Shown: in pieces, positions 46,337 through 58,227 of the stretch
How the letters are laid out: each line of letters starts with the position of its first letter
How positions within the stretch are numbered: the stretch's first letter is position 1
Assembly (NCBI GenBank): GCA_003255025.1
Contig: QANY01013250.1
Location: 2,341,023-2,405,022 of the forward strand
Reading direction: 5' to 3'
DNA: 64,000 nucleotides
Source of the DNA: Datisca glomerata
Lineage: Eukaryota; Streptophyta; Magnoliopsida; Cucurbitales; Datiscaceae
Translations under genes and position numbers: made by a program
Notes under the pieces: model-generated
Seen by the model: only the letters and a program-made list of their open reading frames with translations
Database searches by the model: none
What the model was told of the DNA's origin: nothing

Positions 46337-48572
46337 AATTCATTCGACCTAGTTGTTCCCCATGAGGTGCTCCTGTTTTGTTTGTAAAGTAGTAGGATGG
46401 AATGATGAGGCTGTGTATTGACTATCGCAAGCTAAACAAGGTGACTATCCAGAATAGATACCCACTACCGAGAATTGAAGATTTGTTCGATCAACTTCAA
46501 GGTGCAAGTCATTTTTCCAAGATTGATCTTCGTTCTGGGTATCACCAATTGAAAGTCAGAGAAGAAGACATCCCCAAGATTGCGTTTCGTATTCGATATG
46601 AGCATTATGAATTTCATGTAATGCCGTTTGGGTTGACGAACACCCCTGCAGCATTTATGGATCTTATGAACCATGTTTTTAAAGAATACTTAGATCAATT
46701 CATCATTGTATTTATTGATGACATTTTGATTTATTCTCGCTCTAAGGAGGAGCATAAGCAACACCTCCGGACGGTGCTGGAAACCCCCGTGAGAAGGAGT
46801 TATTTGCCAAGTTTAAGAAATGTGAGTTTTGGTTGGATAGGGTACCATTTTTGGGGAACATCAGATCAAAAGAAGGTATAACAGTTGATCCCGGCAAGAT
46901 TGAAGCAATTAAAAATTGGCCAGTTCTGGCTAATGTTGGTGAAGTTCGTAGCTTTCTGGGATTAGCGGGCTATTATCGAAGATTTGTTGAAGGATTTTCA
47001 AAAGTTTCCTCACCATTAACTCAGCTAACGAGGAAGAATGTGAAATTCCAGTGGTCCAAGGAGTGCGAATGGAGCTTCCAAGAGTTGAAGGAGCGTTTAA
47101 CAACTGCCTCAGTCTTAACACTTCCTGTAGGTAATGAAGGGTTTGTCGTTTACAGTGATGCTTTGAATAAGGGTCTCGGTTGTGTGCTTATACAACATGG
47201 TAAGGTGATTGCTTATGCCTCAAGACAACTAAAAGCTTACGAAAAGAATTACCCTACCCACGATTTTAAGCTCACAGCTGTTGTGTCTGCGTTGAAGATT
47301 TGGAGGCACTATCTTTATGGGGTTAAATGTGAAATCTTCACTGATCATAAAAGTCTCAAGTATTTCTTCACACAAAAGGAGTTGAATATGAGGCAACGAA
47401 GGTGGTTATAACTTGTCAAAGATTATGATTATGAAATCAATTATCACCCGGGCAAGGCTAATGTCGTAACGGATGCTTTGAGTAGAAAGAATTCAGGTTC
47501 TATTGCTTGTTTGCAAGTTATTCAGAAACCGTTGTTAAGGGAGATTCAGAGATTTAGATTGGAAATTTTGCCTTGGTAAGGTGCTGGTTATCTCGCTACT
47601 TTGACTGTTTGTCTAACTCTTTTTGAAAGAATTAAGATAGGACAATTGGATGATCCACAACTTTTGAAATTTCGAACAAAGGTGGAAGATGGTAAACGTA
47701 CTGATTTTGTCATCACTACCGATGGAGCTCTTCGTTATGATGGTAGATTGATAGTACCGAACAATGGAGAGTTAAAGTGAGAAATTTTGAGTGAAGCTCA
47801 TGGCACTCCATACTCAATTCATCCAGGAAGTACGAAGATGTATCAGTGTCTAAGGGAACATTATTGGTTTTGGATTGGCATTAGTCAAGATGTGACAGAG
47901 TATGTACAACGTTGTCTTACGTGCCAGCAGGTTAAGGCTGGGCATCAGTGACCTTCTGGGCTTTTGCAACCACTTATGATACCTGAGTGGAAGTGGGAGC
48001 ACATCAGTATGGATTTTGTTTTGGGACTACCGAAGTCTTTGAAAGGTTACAATTCTATTTGGGTTATTGTTGATCGGCTTGCTAAGTCAGCTCACTTCTT
48101 GCCGATCAAAAATACCTACAAGATGGAGCAGTATGCTCAATTATATGTGCGGGAAATAATAAGACTTCATGGAGTCCCACTGTCGATTGTGTCAGACCGT
48201 GATCCGAAGTTTACTTCTACTTTCTGGAAAAGCTTGCATAAAGCTATGGGTACCCAGTTACGATTCAGCACAACTTTTCATCCACAGTTTGATGGGCAAT
48301 CAGAAAGGACCATTCAAACCCTTGAGGATATGTTGAGAGCTTGTGTTATTGATTTTCAGAGCACTTGGGAAGAGATATTACCTCTTGTCGAGTTCTCTTA
48401 TAATAATAGTTATCAAGCTACAATTGGTATGGCACCTTATGAGGCATTGTACGGGAGAAAATGTCGATTGCCTATTCATTGGGACGAAGTCAGCGAACAA
48501 AAATTGTTGGGCCCCGAGATTGTTCAGAAAACGATTGATATAGTTGAAAAGATTCGTCAGCAAATGAAGACA
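46337..48572 (+). pseudogene. Ty3/gypsy pol: RT, RNase H, integrase
   Basis: RT opens with PVLFVK and [20 protein letters not shown] (46,402) and has the catalytic FIDDILIYS (about 46,710). A one-base shift lies near 46,780. RNase H follows (47,146-47,526; stop at 47,409). Integrase has its HHCC zinc part (HGTPYSIHPGS, CLTCQQVKAGH, 47,800-47,950; stops at 47,778 and 47,949) and the DDE core in an open stretch 47,964-48,572. MDFVLGLPKS and SIVSDRDPKF carry the aspartates; QSERTIQTLEDMLRA carries the Glu. It breaks at KTVKA where viral sequence begins. Gag and protease are absent. The chromodomain end is not present. Confidence 0.92.
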
Positions 48573-49440
48573 GTCAAAGCCATACGAGTAGTAGGCCTTT
48601 TAGAATAGCCAGAAGAAAGTTTATTGATAGAATCATCAAAATTCTTCTGAATATCTAAGATTTGAGATAGGGAATATTTTTCGGGATTAGGTGAATCATC
48701 CTGATTCATCATATTCAACTGTCCTGAAGATGATTCAAGTGTGGAGCTCTTGTCAGGTGTAGAGATCTTCAGATTTTTATCTTACCCATAATGGTTTCCA
48801 TGAAATCATCCTCCTTCTTACTGGATTTTAATTTAAAATTCTGGACATCTAAAGGAGGTTTAAGAGTTACTGGTTTAATGGTTAGTTTGGGTTTTTCTGG
48901 TGGAGGAGTTTTAGTGTGTATCTCCTGGATTTGAGAAACTTGTTCCTCAATCCTAGTTAACTGTGTTCCTACAGTTTGAAGGAAGAGATTAGTGTAATTG
49001 TTTTGTTTGGTTATGGGTAGAATGTCTTTTACCTTAACAGTGTCCTGATGGATAAGGGTGGTGGATGAATAGCTTAATAGGTTCTGCCAGATGTGGTAAT
49101 ACACATTTTCTGTATATTGGTAAGAACTTGTAACTGTTAATCATCTTTTATTTTGACTCTTTGGGTGAGCTGGTAATACCATTCAGGAAAAGACTAAAGG
49201 CATTGATCCTGTTCTAACTGGAAGTAGTACAGGTTTTTCAGATCTAAGAGCTCCTGAGGATTATGGTTGAAGAAATATCAATCTCTAAAATTCTTATATT
49301 TTGGTTGCATAAAATCTTGATAAAGTCTTTGTCTTAAAACACTATTGGGTGTAAAGTCCATCTAAATATTGAATTGCATGTCACTTGCGGTTGGGCTCAT
49401 TGGCCTTCTGTTTATGGTGGATTCATAAACACCATGAATA
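48573..49440 (-). pseudogene. EPRV segment C: gag N-terminal region
   Basis: Minus strand from about 49,440 down to 48,573, collinear with segment B (39,220-40,160) at high identity. It holds the QIQEIHTKTPPPEKPKLT linker near 48,920 and ends before the coat core at the gypsy junction. Several frame breaks near 49,110-49,330. Confidence 0.82.
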
Positions 49441-50496
49441 ATCTAATTATTGCTTATGTGAATTCCTCTATCTGATCCTCCGGGGGAAAAGAATGATCAG
49501 ATTCCTTTGAGCCTAGAGGGTCAGCGATAGATGCTCTAGAAGATTCATGTATTTCGACCTGATAGGGAGGAATACTACGGGTGCTTATACTATAAGGGCT
49601 TCTGGTCAAAGGCAGAGGTGGTTTTTGAAAATGAAGATAGACATTACCTCCTTGAGTTTGGATGACGTCTTCGAGGGATTGTCTGATGATAGGTCTGGTA
49701 GGGACAACCTGAGGACTTTTCCAGGTGTCAGGAAATGTGATGTCAGACTAGGGAATCATACGAGTAACAACAACTTGGCTGTTGAACAGATTAGTATCAA
49801 TAAGGATTGTATGTCCTTGCTCACTTTGCTTCATGGTGTAAGGATTCAAGGTTGTTAAAACCTTAAGATGAATCCTGAATAGGATAGTAAAGGGAGACGA
49901 TCCTGATGGATAATCATAGCCATGTGATTGAACTCTCTGTTTAAGGACTTTGGCTAGATTATTGTCAGACAGCGCAATACTTAAGTTCGGATAAATATTA
50001 AAATAAACAGGTCTCTATGGCTCCCATAAGGGAAGCTTTCCAGTTTAGACACCTACCATCTCTAAGAGTACACTGTATGCTGATGTTCCGTCCTAGCAGA
50101 GTTAAAGGTTTTAATGCAATTTGCACTAAGCTTATATGCACATACTTATATTTTTGCATGAATGGATATAAATCATGCAGATGCAACATATATAGAACAT
50201 CATCATTATGCTGTAATGGGATGACATATTCAAATGTTTTAATGATTTTACGGCTAGTGAAATCAAATGTTACAATTTTATAAATTGTTTAAAGTTTTAC
50301 CTTAGGTATAGTCCATTTATCTAAGACTTCTTTCACATCTTGATATGCAATTAATTCGGTTACCTCAGAGGTGGAGGCTACCGTATTAGCTACAGATTGT
50401 ATAAATGCAGAGCTAAGATTAGACATGTGTGTGTGACCATGTATGCCTAATGTAAAAGGGATATAAACAGTACTATAACTAAGACTAATCATGGCT
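49441..50496 (-). pseudogene. EPRV segment C: movement protein
   Basis: The start codon at 50,492 directly follows the PBS. MISLSYSTVYIPFTLGIHGH is followed, after frame breaks at about 50,290, by GRNISIQCTLRDGRCLNWKA (50,100-50,040), which fits the 30K-type movement protein core. A tail rich in Ser/Pro runs to about 49,450. Stops and a frameshift make it inactive. Confidence 0.75.
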
Positions 50497-50506
50497 TTGA
50501 TGCCAA
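50492..50506 (-). other. EPRV primer-binding site
   Basis: On the minus strand TTGGCATCAAAGCCA resembles the initiator-methionine tRNA complement (TTGGTATCAGAGCCA) with two changes. It marks the origin of minus-strand DNA in the viral genome and abuts the movement gene ATG. Confidence 0.75.
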
Positions 50507-51304
50507 CTTACGGCTAACCAATGCGCACCCATCACGTGAAGGGGATAAACACTATACGTACAGTCAGACCAGATAACAAAGTAACTCACACTGAGCACGT
50601 CTGTCAATGTTTTACAAGGGTCAACGGTCCTAACCCAGTCTCTGCTCAACGGACCTTACCCAGACGTGACTTGGGTAACGTCCTACTCAGTGTTCATTGA
50701 TTGTTTTCTGGACTTACTGTAGTCTATAGTGAGTTCTTCCTCAGCCCTAACAGTTACACATTGAGTGCCTTCAAGTTAGCAACAGGATCATGACTAGTAG
50801 AGCTTATAGTCATGGTTATATACAATTTACATTAGTACATACATGGTCTCATAAATAGCTATTGTGGAAATTAAAAGAGAAACTTACTGTTAGGGAGCAC
50901 TGGAGCTCCTGAGCACAACAACGTTATGTACGTGTAGGTGTGAGCAGGAAATTGATGGAGGTAAGAGATGAGAGAGAGAAAATTTAGAGAGAGGGTGTAT
51001 AAAGAAAGGAGAACATATATTAGGTGCTCAACACATAAGCGTCCTATTACACACTAAGGGAAATTCTGCTTCGTCTCAACAAGGGTGAGAGGCCCTTTTA
51101 TAATACAAGAAAGTAACTTAACTCAAATAAGAAAGTAACTAAAGTATACTGAAGTAACTACACACAATTATTACGAGTCTTTATGATAGAGATAGTGTGG
51201 CGTGGCTTTATGAGCATCATCCACTTGTGCGGTTGGAGAAGCTACTGTGTCAAGATTTGGTTGCTTCTTCTTTTTATATGACCGCTGGTATGGCCATAAT
51301 CAGA
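50507..51304 (-). promoter_or_regulatory. EPRV intergenic region
   Basis: About 0.8 kb without coding capacity between the downstream ORF and the movement gene. It should hold the pregenomic promoter and leader. The left part (50,560-50,960) is repeated in inverse orientation at 54,640-54,985. A GA-rich tract lies at 50,960-51,000. Confidence 0.65.
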
Positions 51305-52000
51305 TTAGCTTAGCTTTTGTTTTCCTTTATTTTCTTTATCTAGCTGGTCTGAAATGATAGAAGCTAACGAGTCCCAAAAATCAGCAATGGTTGGCTCTGG
51401 TGGGTCCACTTCTGATGACAGATCTGGTAGATCATCATTAGGATCTTGACTTTCACCTCTAAGGATGCTGAAGGCATTATGCTGGGTAAGATCAAGGCTT
51501 AGATCAGTAGTAGGCACAATACTGGGAGATGATGGTGATTGCCTTTGTCGACTCGGGTTGACACTTGATGTGGCCATGGAGGAAGTGTCGGATCCAAACA
51601 CATGTAAGAACTAGTGTTTGATAAAGTCCATGGTTTTTATAGCTAATTCTTTTTCAGTGATCTGGGGAAACTGTTGTTTAATGATATTTTGAGCATTCAA
51701 AAATGGATTGTTCGTTCATGCTGGTAAAGGTTTAGGGGCTGCTTCATAGCAGGCTTGTCCATGGGTTTTGATCAATTATGAGGATTGTTTCCTCAGATAT
51801 TCGGTTAGGAATATACTATTCTGGTATCAAGAGGACTTCTTTAGTACTCTTTCGAGTAGCCTCTTGTACACTGGGGAATTCTGATGACTAGAAAATCCCA
51901 TCATTCGAATATTATAGATTTGTTCCGCCACGTCCGCGCCCACGAGAGCTGTGGCCTCTTCCTCGGTTACTCATCATTGGAGTTTGTTCCCTGTAAATAC
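51305..52000 (-). pseudogene. EPRV segment C: downstream ORF
   Basis: Minus strand from a basic RGRGR-like segment (about 51,950) through EFPSVQEATRKSTKEVLL (51,880-51,830) to the open stretch 51,601-51,305 (MFGSDTSSMATSSVNPS ... stop). Relative to the copy at 42,930-43,430, the middle (RYLSTQQYP onward) is deleted. The role is unknown; related viruses have an extra ORF here. Confidence 0.72.
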
Positions 52001-53350
52001 TCACGGGTTAGAAAATCAGGAAGAGAATTCTGTTCACCTTTAATATTTCAATATCAAAATCAAATATAGATAAAATACTCTGCCATGATGCAAATATTTG
52101 TTTCGATGCAAGGTTTTGTACATCTTTTTTGAAAATCTATTTTACAGCAGAGCAGTCAACACGGAGAAGAAAATGTTGATTTAACAGATCATCTTGAAAT
52201 TTTAATACACATTTTACAATTGCTAAACATTCTTGTTTAATTGTCGGATAATTCTTTACTGGTCCTTTCCAAGTACCAGAGGTGAATCTTAATAATTCTT
52301 CTTTCTGAGTTTGGGGATTTACCTGTTTTAGAATACCTCCATAACATAGCTTAGAGGCATCAGTTTCTACAATTTTGTGCCAGGTAGGATGTGGTAAAGC
52401 TAAATAGTGTAATTATTTTATTTTGGCTTTAATATTCTTAACTGCTAATGTCAGATTTGATGTCCAAGGTATATGTTTCTTTTGAAGCCTCTTGAGCTAA
52501 CTGGGGATAAAAATCACGGATATAATTCAGACTTCCTAAGAATCTTTGTAATTGTGTTTTATCTTTAATTTCATCTGAAAATTTAGATGCAAAATTTATA
52601 CTACGCTTAATAGGAATAATAGTGCCATTAGAAATGTTATGGCCTAAGAATTTAATTATTGTTTGGAATAATTTCATTTTAGTAGCAGATAAGACTAACA
52701 CATTGCGGATAATAACATTCTTAAAAATATTAAGATGTTTAAAATGTTGATCTATGGATGATGAGAAGATTAAGACATCATCAATGTAACAGATAATAAA
52801 TGCAGTATAAGCATTAAAAATATCATTCATGATATGCTGGAATTCAGATGGACCATTTTTTACACCAAATGGTAAAAAAATTCCATTCAAAATGGCCAAA
52901 GGGTATTGTAAAGGCAGTTTTATACCTGTCTGCTTCAGCTATTTGGATTTGCCAAAATCCTGATTTCGGATCAAATTTTGAAAAGATCACAAAATCATAA
53001 AATCTATCAAGTTGATCTTTTTTATTTGGGATTGGATATCTGATCCATTGTAAAGCATCATTTAATGGTTAATAATTGATAATTAATCTAGGTGATCCTC
53101 TTTCTATCTCAGCATTTTTGTTCACATAGAAACCAGTACAACTCCAAGGAGATTTACTGGGTCTAATTAATTTCTTTTGTAACAGGGATTCAATGTCAGT
53201 TTTGTAGAGTTCCAAATATTCCGTTTTCATTTGGCTAGGTCTAGATTTGATAGGAATATTCTTTTCATTGAAGTCTGGTTGATATGGAAAAGAAATGATA
53301 TGATTCTTTCTATCCCAAAAGGCAATAGGGATATCACTACAAATTTCAGA
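52001..53350 (-). pseudogene. EPRV segment C: reverse transcriptase and RNase H
   Basis: Minus strand RT from about 53,350: KKLIRPSKSPW near 53,160 and CYIDDVLIFSS at 52,795-52,765. QLQRFLGSLNYIRDFYPQLA follows (52,560-52,500), then RNase H with a TDASKLCYGGIL-type segment near 52,360. An in-frame stop at about 53,070, frameshifts at about 52,890, and stops near 52,140 and 52,080 inactivate it. Confidence 0.85.
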
Positions 53351-54120
53351 TTAGAATTCATGAAGAATTGTTTGTATTTTCTTTTGAATTGCGGGTTGTT
53401 GAATACACTGGTTAATTGTCAAAAAGTGTATTTCTTTATGTAACAGATTTAACTGATTCGTCTTATTATCAATCAGATGTCTGATGATATCTACTTCCTT
53501 AGTATACGGTTTGGTGATAAATTCAAAAGTAATGTCAACAGTATCAATAACTGTATGGATACCAAAGGTATCAATTCTGGTGATAGGCATAATCGAATTA
53601 AGAAATGGATTGCCTAAAATAATGCTTTTTGTCATATTCTTTATGAGCACAAATGAAGCAGGTATGCAAACTCCCTGTTTGCAGATAAGCGCTTCAGGTA
53701 TCTTGTACAAAATTCTCATAGAATTCCCACTGGCGTTGGTTAGAGATTGAGTGGTTTTATGAAAATATTTCAAAGGGATTAATCCTTCATGAATGCAGTT
53801 CATATCTGCACCACTATCTACTAAGACAATGGCGTCAGTAATGATTAAATCAGGTTTGATTACTAAGGTAATCTTTGTGTACCATTTATGGAAGGTGACC
53901 TGGTTCAGCATGAATAAATATGGATTATTTTCCTTTGTTTTATCTGGTGAGATCTGACAAGGCTGATATGGGGAAGTCAAAGTCTGACTTTGAATTTGAC
54001 TAGGAGATGGCTGATCTGGTGAAGTCAAAAGTTGACCTTGACATTGACCTGGCTGATCTGGTGAAGGCATGTCTGGGAAGTCTACAGGGGCTTTCCCTTT
54101 GGCTGTAGACTATTTTAGGA
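53351..54120 (-). pseudogene. EPRV segment C: aspartic protease region
   Basis: The longest viral open stretch (239 codons, 54,070 down to 53,351). A Gln/Pro/Ser-rich linker precedes the protease with LVDSGADMNCIHEGLIPLKY (about 53,830-53,770), the catalytic DSGAD. The ILGNPFLN block lies at about 53,620. This stretch is intact but isolated from flanking frames. Confidence 0.87.
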
Positions 54121-54639
54121 GCTTCAGATCTTGAGAAAGGATTTGATTTGTAGTCTTTAACTGCTGAATTTCAGATTTAATAATATTAATTTCCATTTTC
54201 AGATCAGAAATGGTTACATGTTTGTGTGGTATAAAATCCTTTTGAATATGGTTTAACAGTTCCTTCATATTGTAATTTTCTACAGGTTTTATCTCGGGAG
54301 TGGAATATTCCTTGTAGCAAGTTTTCAAGAACTTGAGTTTCATCTATGGATCAGTTATTTGATCAGCTGTGGCAAGAAGAGATCGTTGAGTATCAGTTAA
54401 GACATTTAGACCTGGTCCATTCAGATATACCATTCATTTCAACAATTGCCTTCCAATAGTTGGTTTCTGTTATGGCATTGCAGGTTTTCGAGCTGCAACA
54501 AGGTTTATCTGGTTGGTCAGATGTGGCAGATGAGTCAGACTCAGATGCAGAAATATATGCAATGTCATCATTTGAACTGGTAGTAGAACTGTCTTTAGAG
54601 AGGCAGTTCAAAATATCCTGCTCAAACGTTGTTGTGCTT
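54121..54639 (-). pseudogene. EPRV segment C: coiled-coil and pre-protease region
   Basis: Minus-strand stretches 54,611-54,393 (Ser/Asp-rich, with CCSSKTCNA) and 54,343-54,110 (Lys/Glu/Leu-rich, predicted coiled coil, MKLKFLKTCYKEYSTPEIKP). They are collinear with 41,860-42,290. Separated by a frame break. Cut at about 54,639 where the inverted intergenic region begins. Confidence 0.75.
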
Positions 54640-55020
54640 AGGAGCTCCAGGCTCCCTAATTGTAAGTTCTCTTTTAATTTTCACAGTAGCTGTTTATAAG
54701 ACCATGTATGTACTAATGTAAGCTGTCTATAACCATGACTATAAGCTCTACTAGTCATGATCATGTTGCTAACTTGTAGGCATTCAATGTGTAACTGTTA
54801 AGGCTGAGGAAGCGCTAACTGTAGATTTCAGTAAGTTCAGGAAACAATCAATGAACACTGAGTGGGACGTCACCTAAGTCGCGTCTGGGTATGGTCCGTT
54901 GAGAAGAGATTGCGTTAGGACCGTTGACCCCTGTAGAACGTTGATAGACGTGCTTAGTGTGAGTTATTTTATTATCTGGTCTGACTGTACCACTATATAC
55001 CACTATATATATGTATGTAT
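54640..55020 (+). pseudogene. EPRV intergenic-region fragment, inverted, with TA-rich right edge
   Basis: Bases 54,640-54,985 are the reverse complement of about 50,560-50,960 (shared ATGACTATAAGCTCTACTAG, for example). A tract of TATATATGTATGTATATATA (about 55,004-55,024) ends the viral block. Copia-2 resumes at 55,025. Confidence 0.85.
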
Positions 55021-55024
55021 ATAT

Positions 55025-55997
55025 AGATTCGTTCTGAGGATATGCCTTGGAAACAACAACATATATTCTGAGCCAAGTTTCATCAAAGACAGTGCATAAT
55101 ACACTGTATGAAAGATGGAGTGGACAAAAGTTATCCATAAGCCACCTTAGAATATGGGGATGCACGACACACGTGTTGAGGCCGAAGACGGGTAAGTTGG
55201 CCAGTTGATCATAATTATACATGTTTGTAGGATATCCCATGAGAACGAAGGGATACATCTTTTACAGTCTGACCGACAAGAAAATATTTGTGAGCACGAA
55301 TGCGCGGTTCTTGAAGAGGACTACATAAGAAGTGTGAAGCCGAGAAGCACACTTGTGCTAGAAGAATTATTGAGTGAGAGAGCACCAACTCCCCAATCGG
55401 GACCTGTTTCCAAATCAATAATGAAAGAACCACAGAAGGAGTCGGAGCCTTCAAAGCTTCGACGTAGTGAGAGGGTTGTGAGACAACCAGACAGGTGCAT
55501 GCCTTATGGAGATGTCTTCATAGTAGTCTTAGATAAGGATCACGATGAACTTGTTTCCTACTCGTGGGCCATGGCTGGTCCTGAAGCAAACCTATGGCAA
55601 GATGACATGAACGTCGAGATACAATCGATGTACTCAAACGAAGTGTAGAAGCTTGTAGATCCTCCTAAAGGGGCAAAACCCATAGTGTTTAAATGGATTT
55701 ATAAAAAGAAAAGAGGTCCAGATGGAAATGTGAGGACGTTCAAAGCTAGGCTTGTAGCCAATGGCTACACCCAAAAGGGATGTATAGACTATGAGGATAC
55801 GTTCGCTGGCCATGCTTAAATCTATCCAAATCCTTTTGTCCAGTGTCGCTGCCCTCGATTATGAAATCTAGCAGATGGATGTCAAACCTGCTTTCTGATG
55901 ACAATCTTGAAGACCAATTTATATGGCTCAACCATATGGGTTCATAAAGAAGGTCCAAGAGGGCATCGTTTGTGAACTACTGAAGTCTATTTAGGAT
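55025..55997 (+). pseudogene. copia-2 integrase C-terminus and RT start
   Basis: Collinear with 27,305-28,265 of copia-1. RSERVVRQPDRCMPYG lies at about 55,465-55,510 in a 147-codon open stretch (55,205-55,648), then KWIYKKKRGPDGNVRTFKAR (55,690-55,750). Frame breaks lie at about 55,200, 55,648 and 55,810. It stops at SIxD, where the inserted LTR begins. Confidence 0.83.
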
Positions 55998-58227
55998 TGT
56001 TGGTTAGCGCCGCGCATGCGCGGTGAAAGTGTGTGGCTCGAGGCCATTTAAAAATTAAACTTTTAATAAAGATCGAATCTTTTAATAAAATAAAACTTGC
56101 GCAACACCACGATAACCAAATAATTTTTTTTATTGAAAACTCATTTCCAGTCAGTCAGGATCTATTATATATTCATACATGAAATCTACAACATACAAGA
56201 TTAGGAATCATATACCTCTTGTAGTCTATATCAAACTTCCTTTTAAAACTGATCGATCCTCTGTCCCACAAAACCATTCCAAAGGTCAGTAGACTCTGAG
56301 ATCTACACAAGGATCTTCCAAGTCAATCCTCAAAGCACTAGGACGTGTGTGGGCACGTAGAATATTACATGACATTTTTTCTATCTCTAGATGTACTCAG
56401 CACATGAGATATAGAGATTTACTGAGAAGGAGTTTAGTGGGACGATTCTCTCAACGAACGCAATGATTATTCTTTCAAAATTTTGATTTACTATTAATCA
56501 CCCTAACACCAACTATGTTCACAATTCGATTTTTTGATGAACTGATTCATCAACTGAGGTCATTAGAATAATATCTGTATAGAAAATGATGTATCAAATT
56601 TTTAGAGATAAATTGAAATAATATTTAATTGTAAAATTGTCAACTGTAGTGAGACCCACTGTAATTGTGCACAACTGCAGTGTCACACGGCAGTGCAATG
56701 TGCCATGAGTTAGCATAGTGCCACTAGATCTCTAAAGTCATTCTTAATAAATCTATAGATCTTATGTGTTGCACTCCCACTACTGTAGTGCCATGTGACA
56801 CTACAATAGTCCATGTTGCTCTGATACCCAATCAGTGATAGACACGTGGTAATTACTACGAACTAAATATTTATTTTAGTCATATATATATCTAGATATC
56901 AGTTAATTCAAAATTAACATATTTGATTATCCCAACTAACTTATCTATTATTTCACAAATAATAGATTTAGCCGATTAAAATTATTATCTAATAATAATT
57001 TAATTATCTAATTTCACAAATTAGATGTTCTGTCTCACTTATCGATAGTTAAAAAAATTATCGATAATTATATATATATATATATATATAATTTCAGAAA
57101 TTTAAATATATATTTAATTCAATTAATTAATTAATCACGCATAATTATTTCATAATTACGTACTTGCCCTAGAATAAAAATTCATTTTGCAAGTGAGTCT
57201 TTTTCTCATGTCCTGAAATATTCACACCCTACACTGCGTAGTACAGAGGTGACTTGAGGGTCATGAACCTATAATTCTAAGCTCTAATAAATTCGATTAT
57301 TAATTAAACTTTTAATTAAATAATCTTATTTATTAGTTACATTATTACTCCACTATAAATATGAAATTAAACTCTTAGTGATTATAGAATGTGCTTACAG
57401 AGTATTCCCATGTAGTCCATCGAAATAATCATTTCATGTAATTCTGTCCTCCAATTATTGGTTCGTAAATTAGAATTGGTAAAAACTACAATTTTACCCC
57501 TCTAAACACCTCTTGATCCTTAAGTACCGTTAATCCATTAGTGAATGACTAATTTATAATCTTATTATAAATTTGAGCTCAATAACCATTTAGTTCCAGA
57601 ATTAACACTTAAAGAAACCAATATACAATCCGTTATGAAAACTTGAATTCCAATTCTTGCAAGATCATGTTCTCAGTCATTCATATCACTAAAGTTCCAA
57701 AACAAAAGTCACTACCTTGTTTTACAAATAAACCTTAACGAGTGAATCAAAAGATCTAATTGACATGCATATGAGTTCATGACTTCTTAGGATTAAAATT
57801 GATCTACATATGATCATCGAATTGATGTGCATTAAATCTTTATGATAAACGACACGTTGATAAATATATTTTTTATTTTGGTCATTTATAAACTTGTTAT
57901 ATAAATTACCTTCACTAAGATGTCTATACACATTAATGATCCGGATCTAGATCACACACATTCATAATGCTTAATGAACTATACTAGCAACCATTCATTA
58001 AAGATTTCATACGTTAATATGTTGCCGACAATTTTATTCATTATCTATTATCTTAATCTTCTCGTACTAATACAAGATCATAGTCTCATTAATAAATATA
58101 GAATTTTTAGGTATTTAAATAATTATTCAACAATAATTTAAAAGAAAAATTATAAGAAAAATGTAATTCTCATTAAATTTTATATCAAAATGTCAATACA
58201 CATGTTTTGAAGGTATAACCCTCAACA
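55998..58227. mobile_element. LTR-only insertion (probable solo LTR) in copia-2 RT
   Basis: TGTTGG at 55,998 and CAACA at 58,227 are LTR-type inverted termini. The sides rejoin in the copia RT motif SIYGLKQA (TATTTA... / AGCAAGCG). The 2.2 kb contains no coding region, PBS or polypurine tract, which suggests a solo LTR. Near the left end is a perfect palindrome CCGCGCATGCGCGG (56,010-56,023). A related copy starts at 62,530. I did not find a clean 5-bp target duplication. Orientation is probably minus, because the right end reversed (TGTTGAGGGTTATACC) looks like a copia LTR start. Confidence 0.8.
57068..57091. repeat. (TA)n microsatellite
   Basis: About twelve TA units inside the LTR-only insertion; the related LTR has a TA/TG tract at the same place (63,505-63,535). 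Confidence 0.95.

Larger units (their letters stand above)
37966..55020. mobile_element. Block of scrambled endogenous pararetrovirus with an embedded gypsy fragment
   Basis: About 17 kb made of segments of a Caulimoviridae-type genome in alternating orientation (37,966-43,443 and 48,573-55,020) around a Ty3/gypsy segment (43,444-48,572). The viral order inferred from the longest segment is movement protein, gag/coat region, zinc-finger region, aspartic protease, RT, RNase H, downstream ORF. This fits petuvirus- or florendovirus-like endogenous elements; the genus is not resolved. All ORFs carry stops, frameshifts or deletions. The right edge is a TA-rich tract (54,995-55,024), a common setting for plant viral integrations. 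Confidence 0.87.

Noticed and set aside
49547..49858. 103-codon plus-strand frame
   Set aside because: Antisense shadow of the viral movement protein tail.
37966..55020. An intact or reconstitutable virus
   Set aside because: Every major region has stops, frameshifts, inversions or deletions, and no collinear full-length genome is present.
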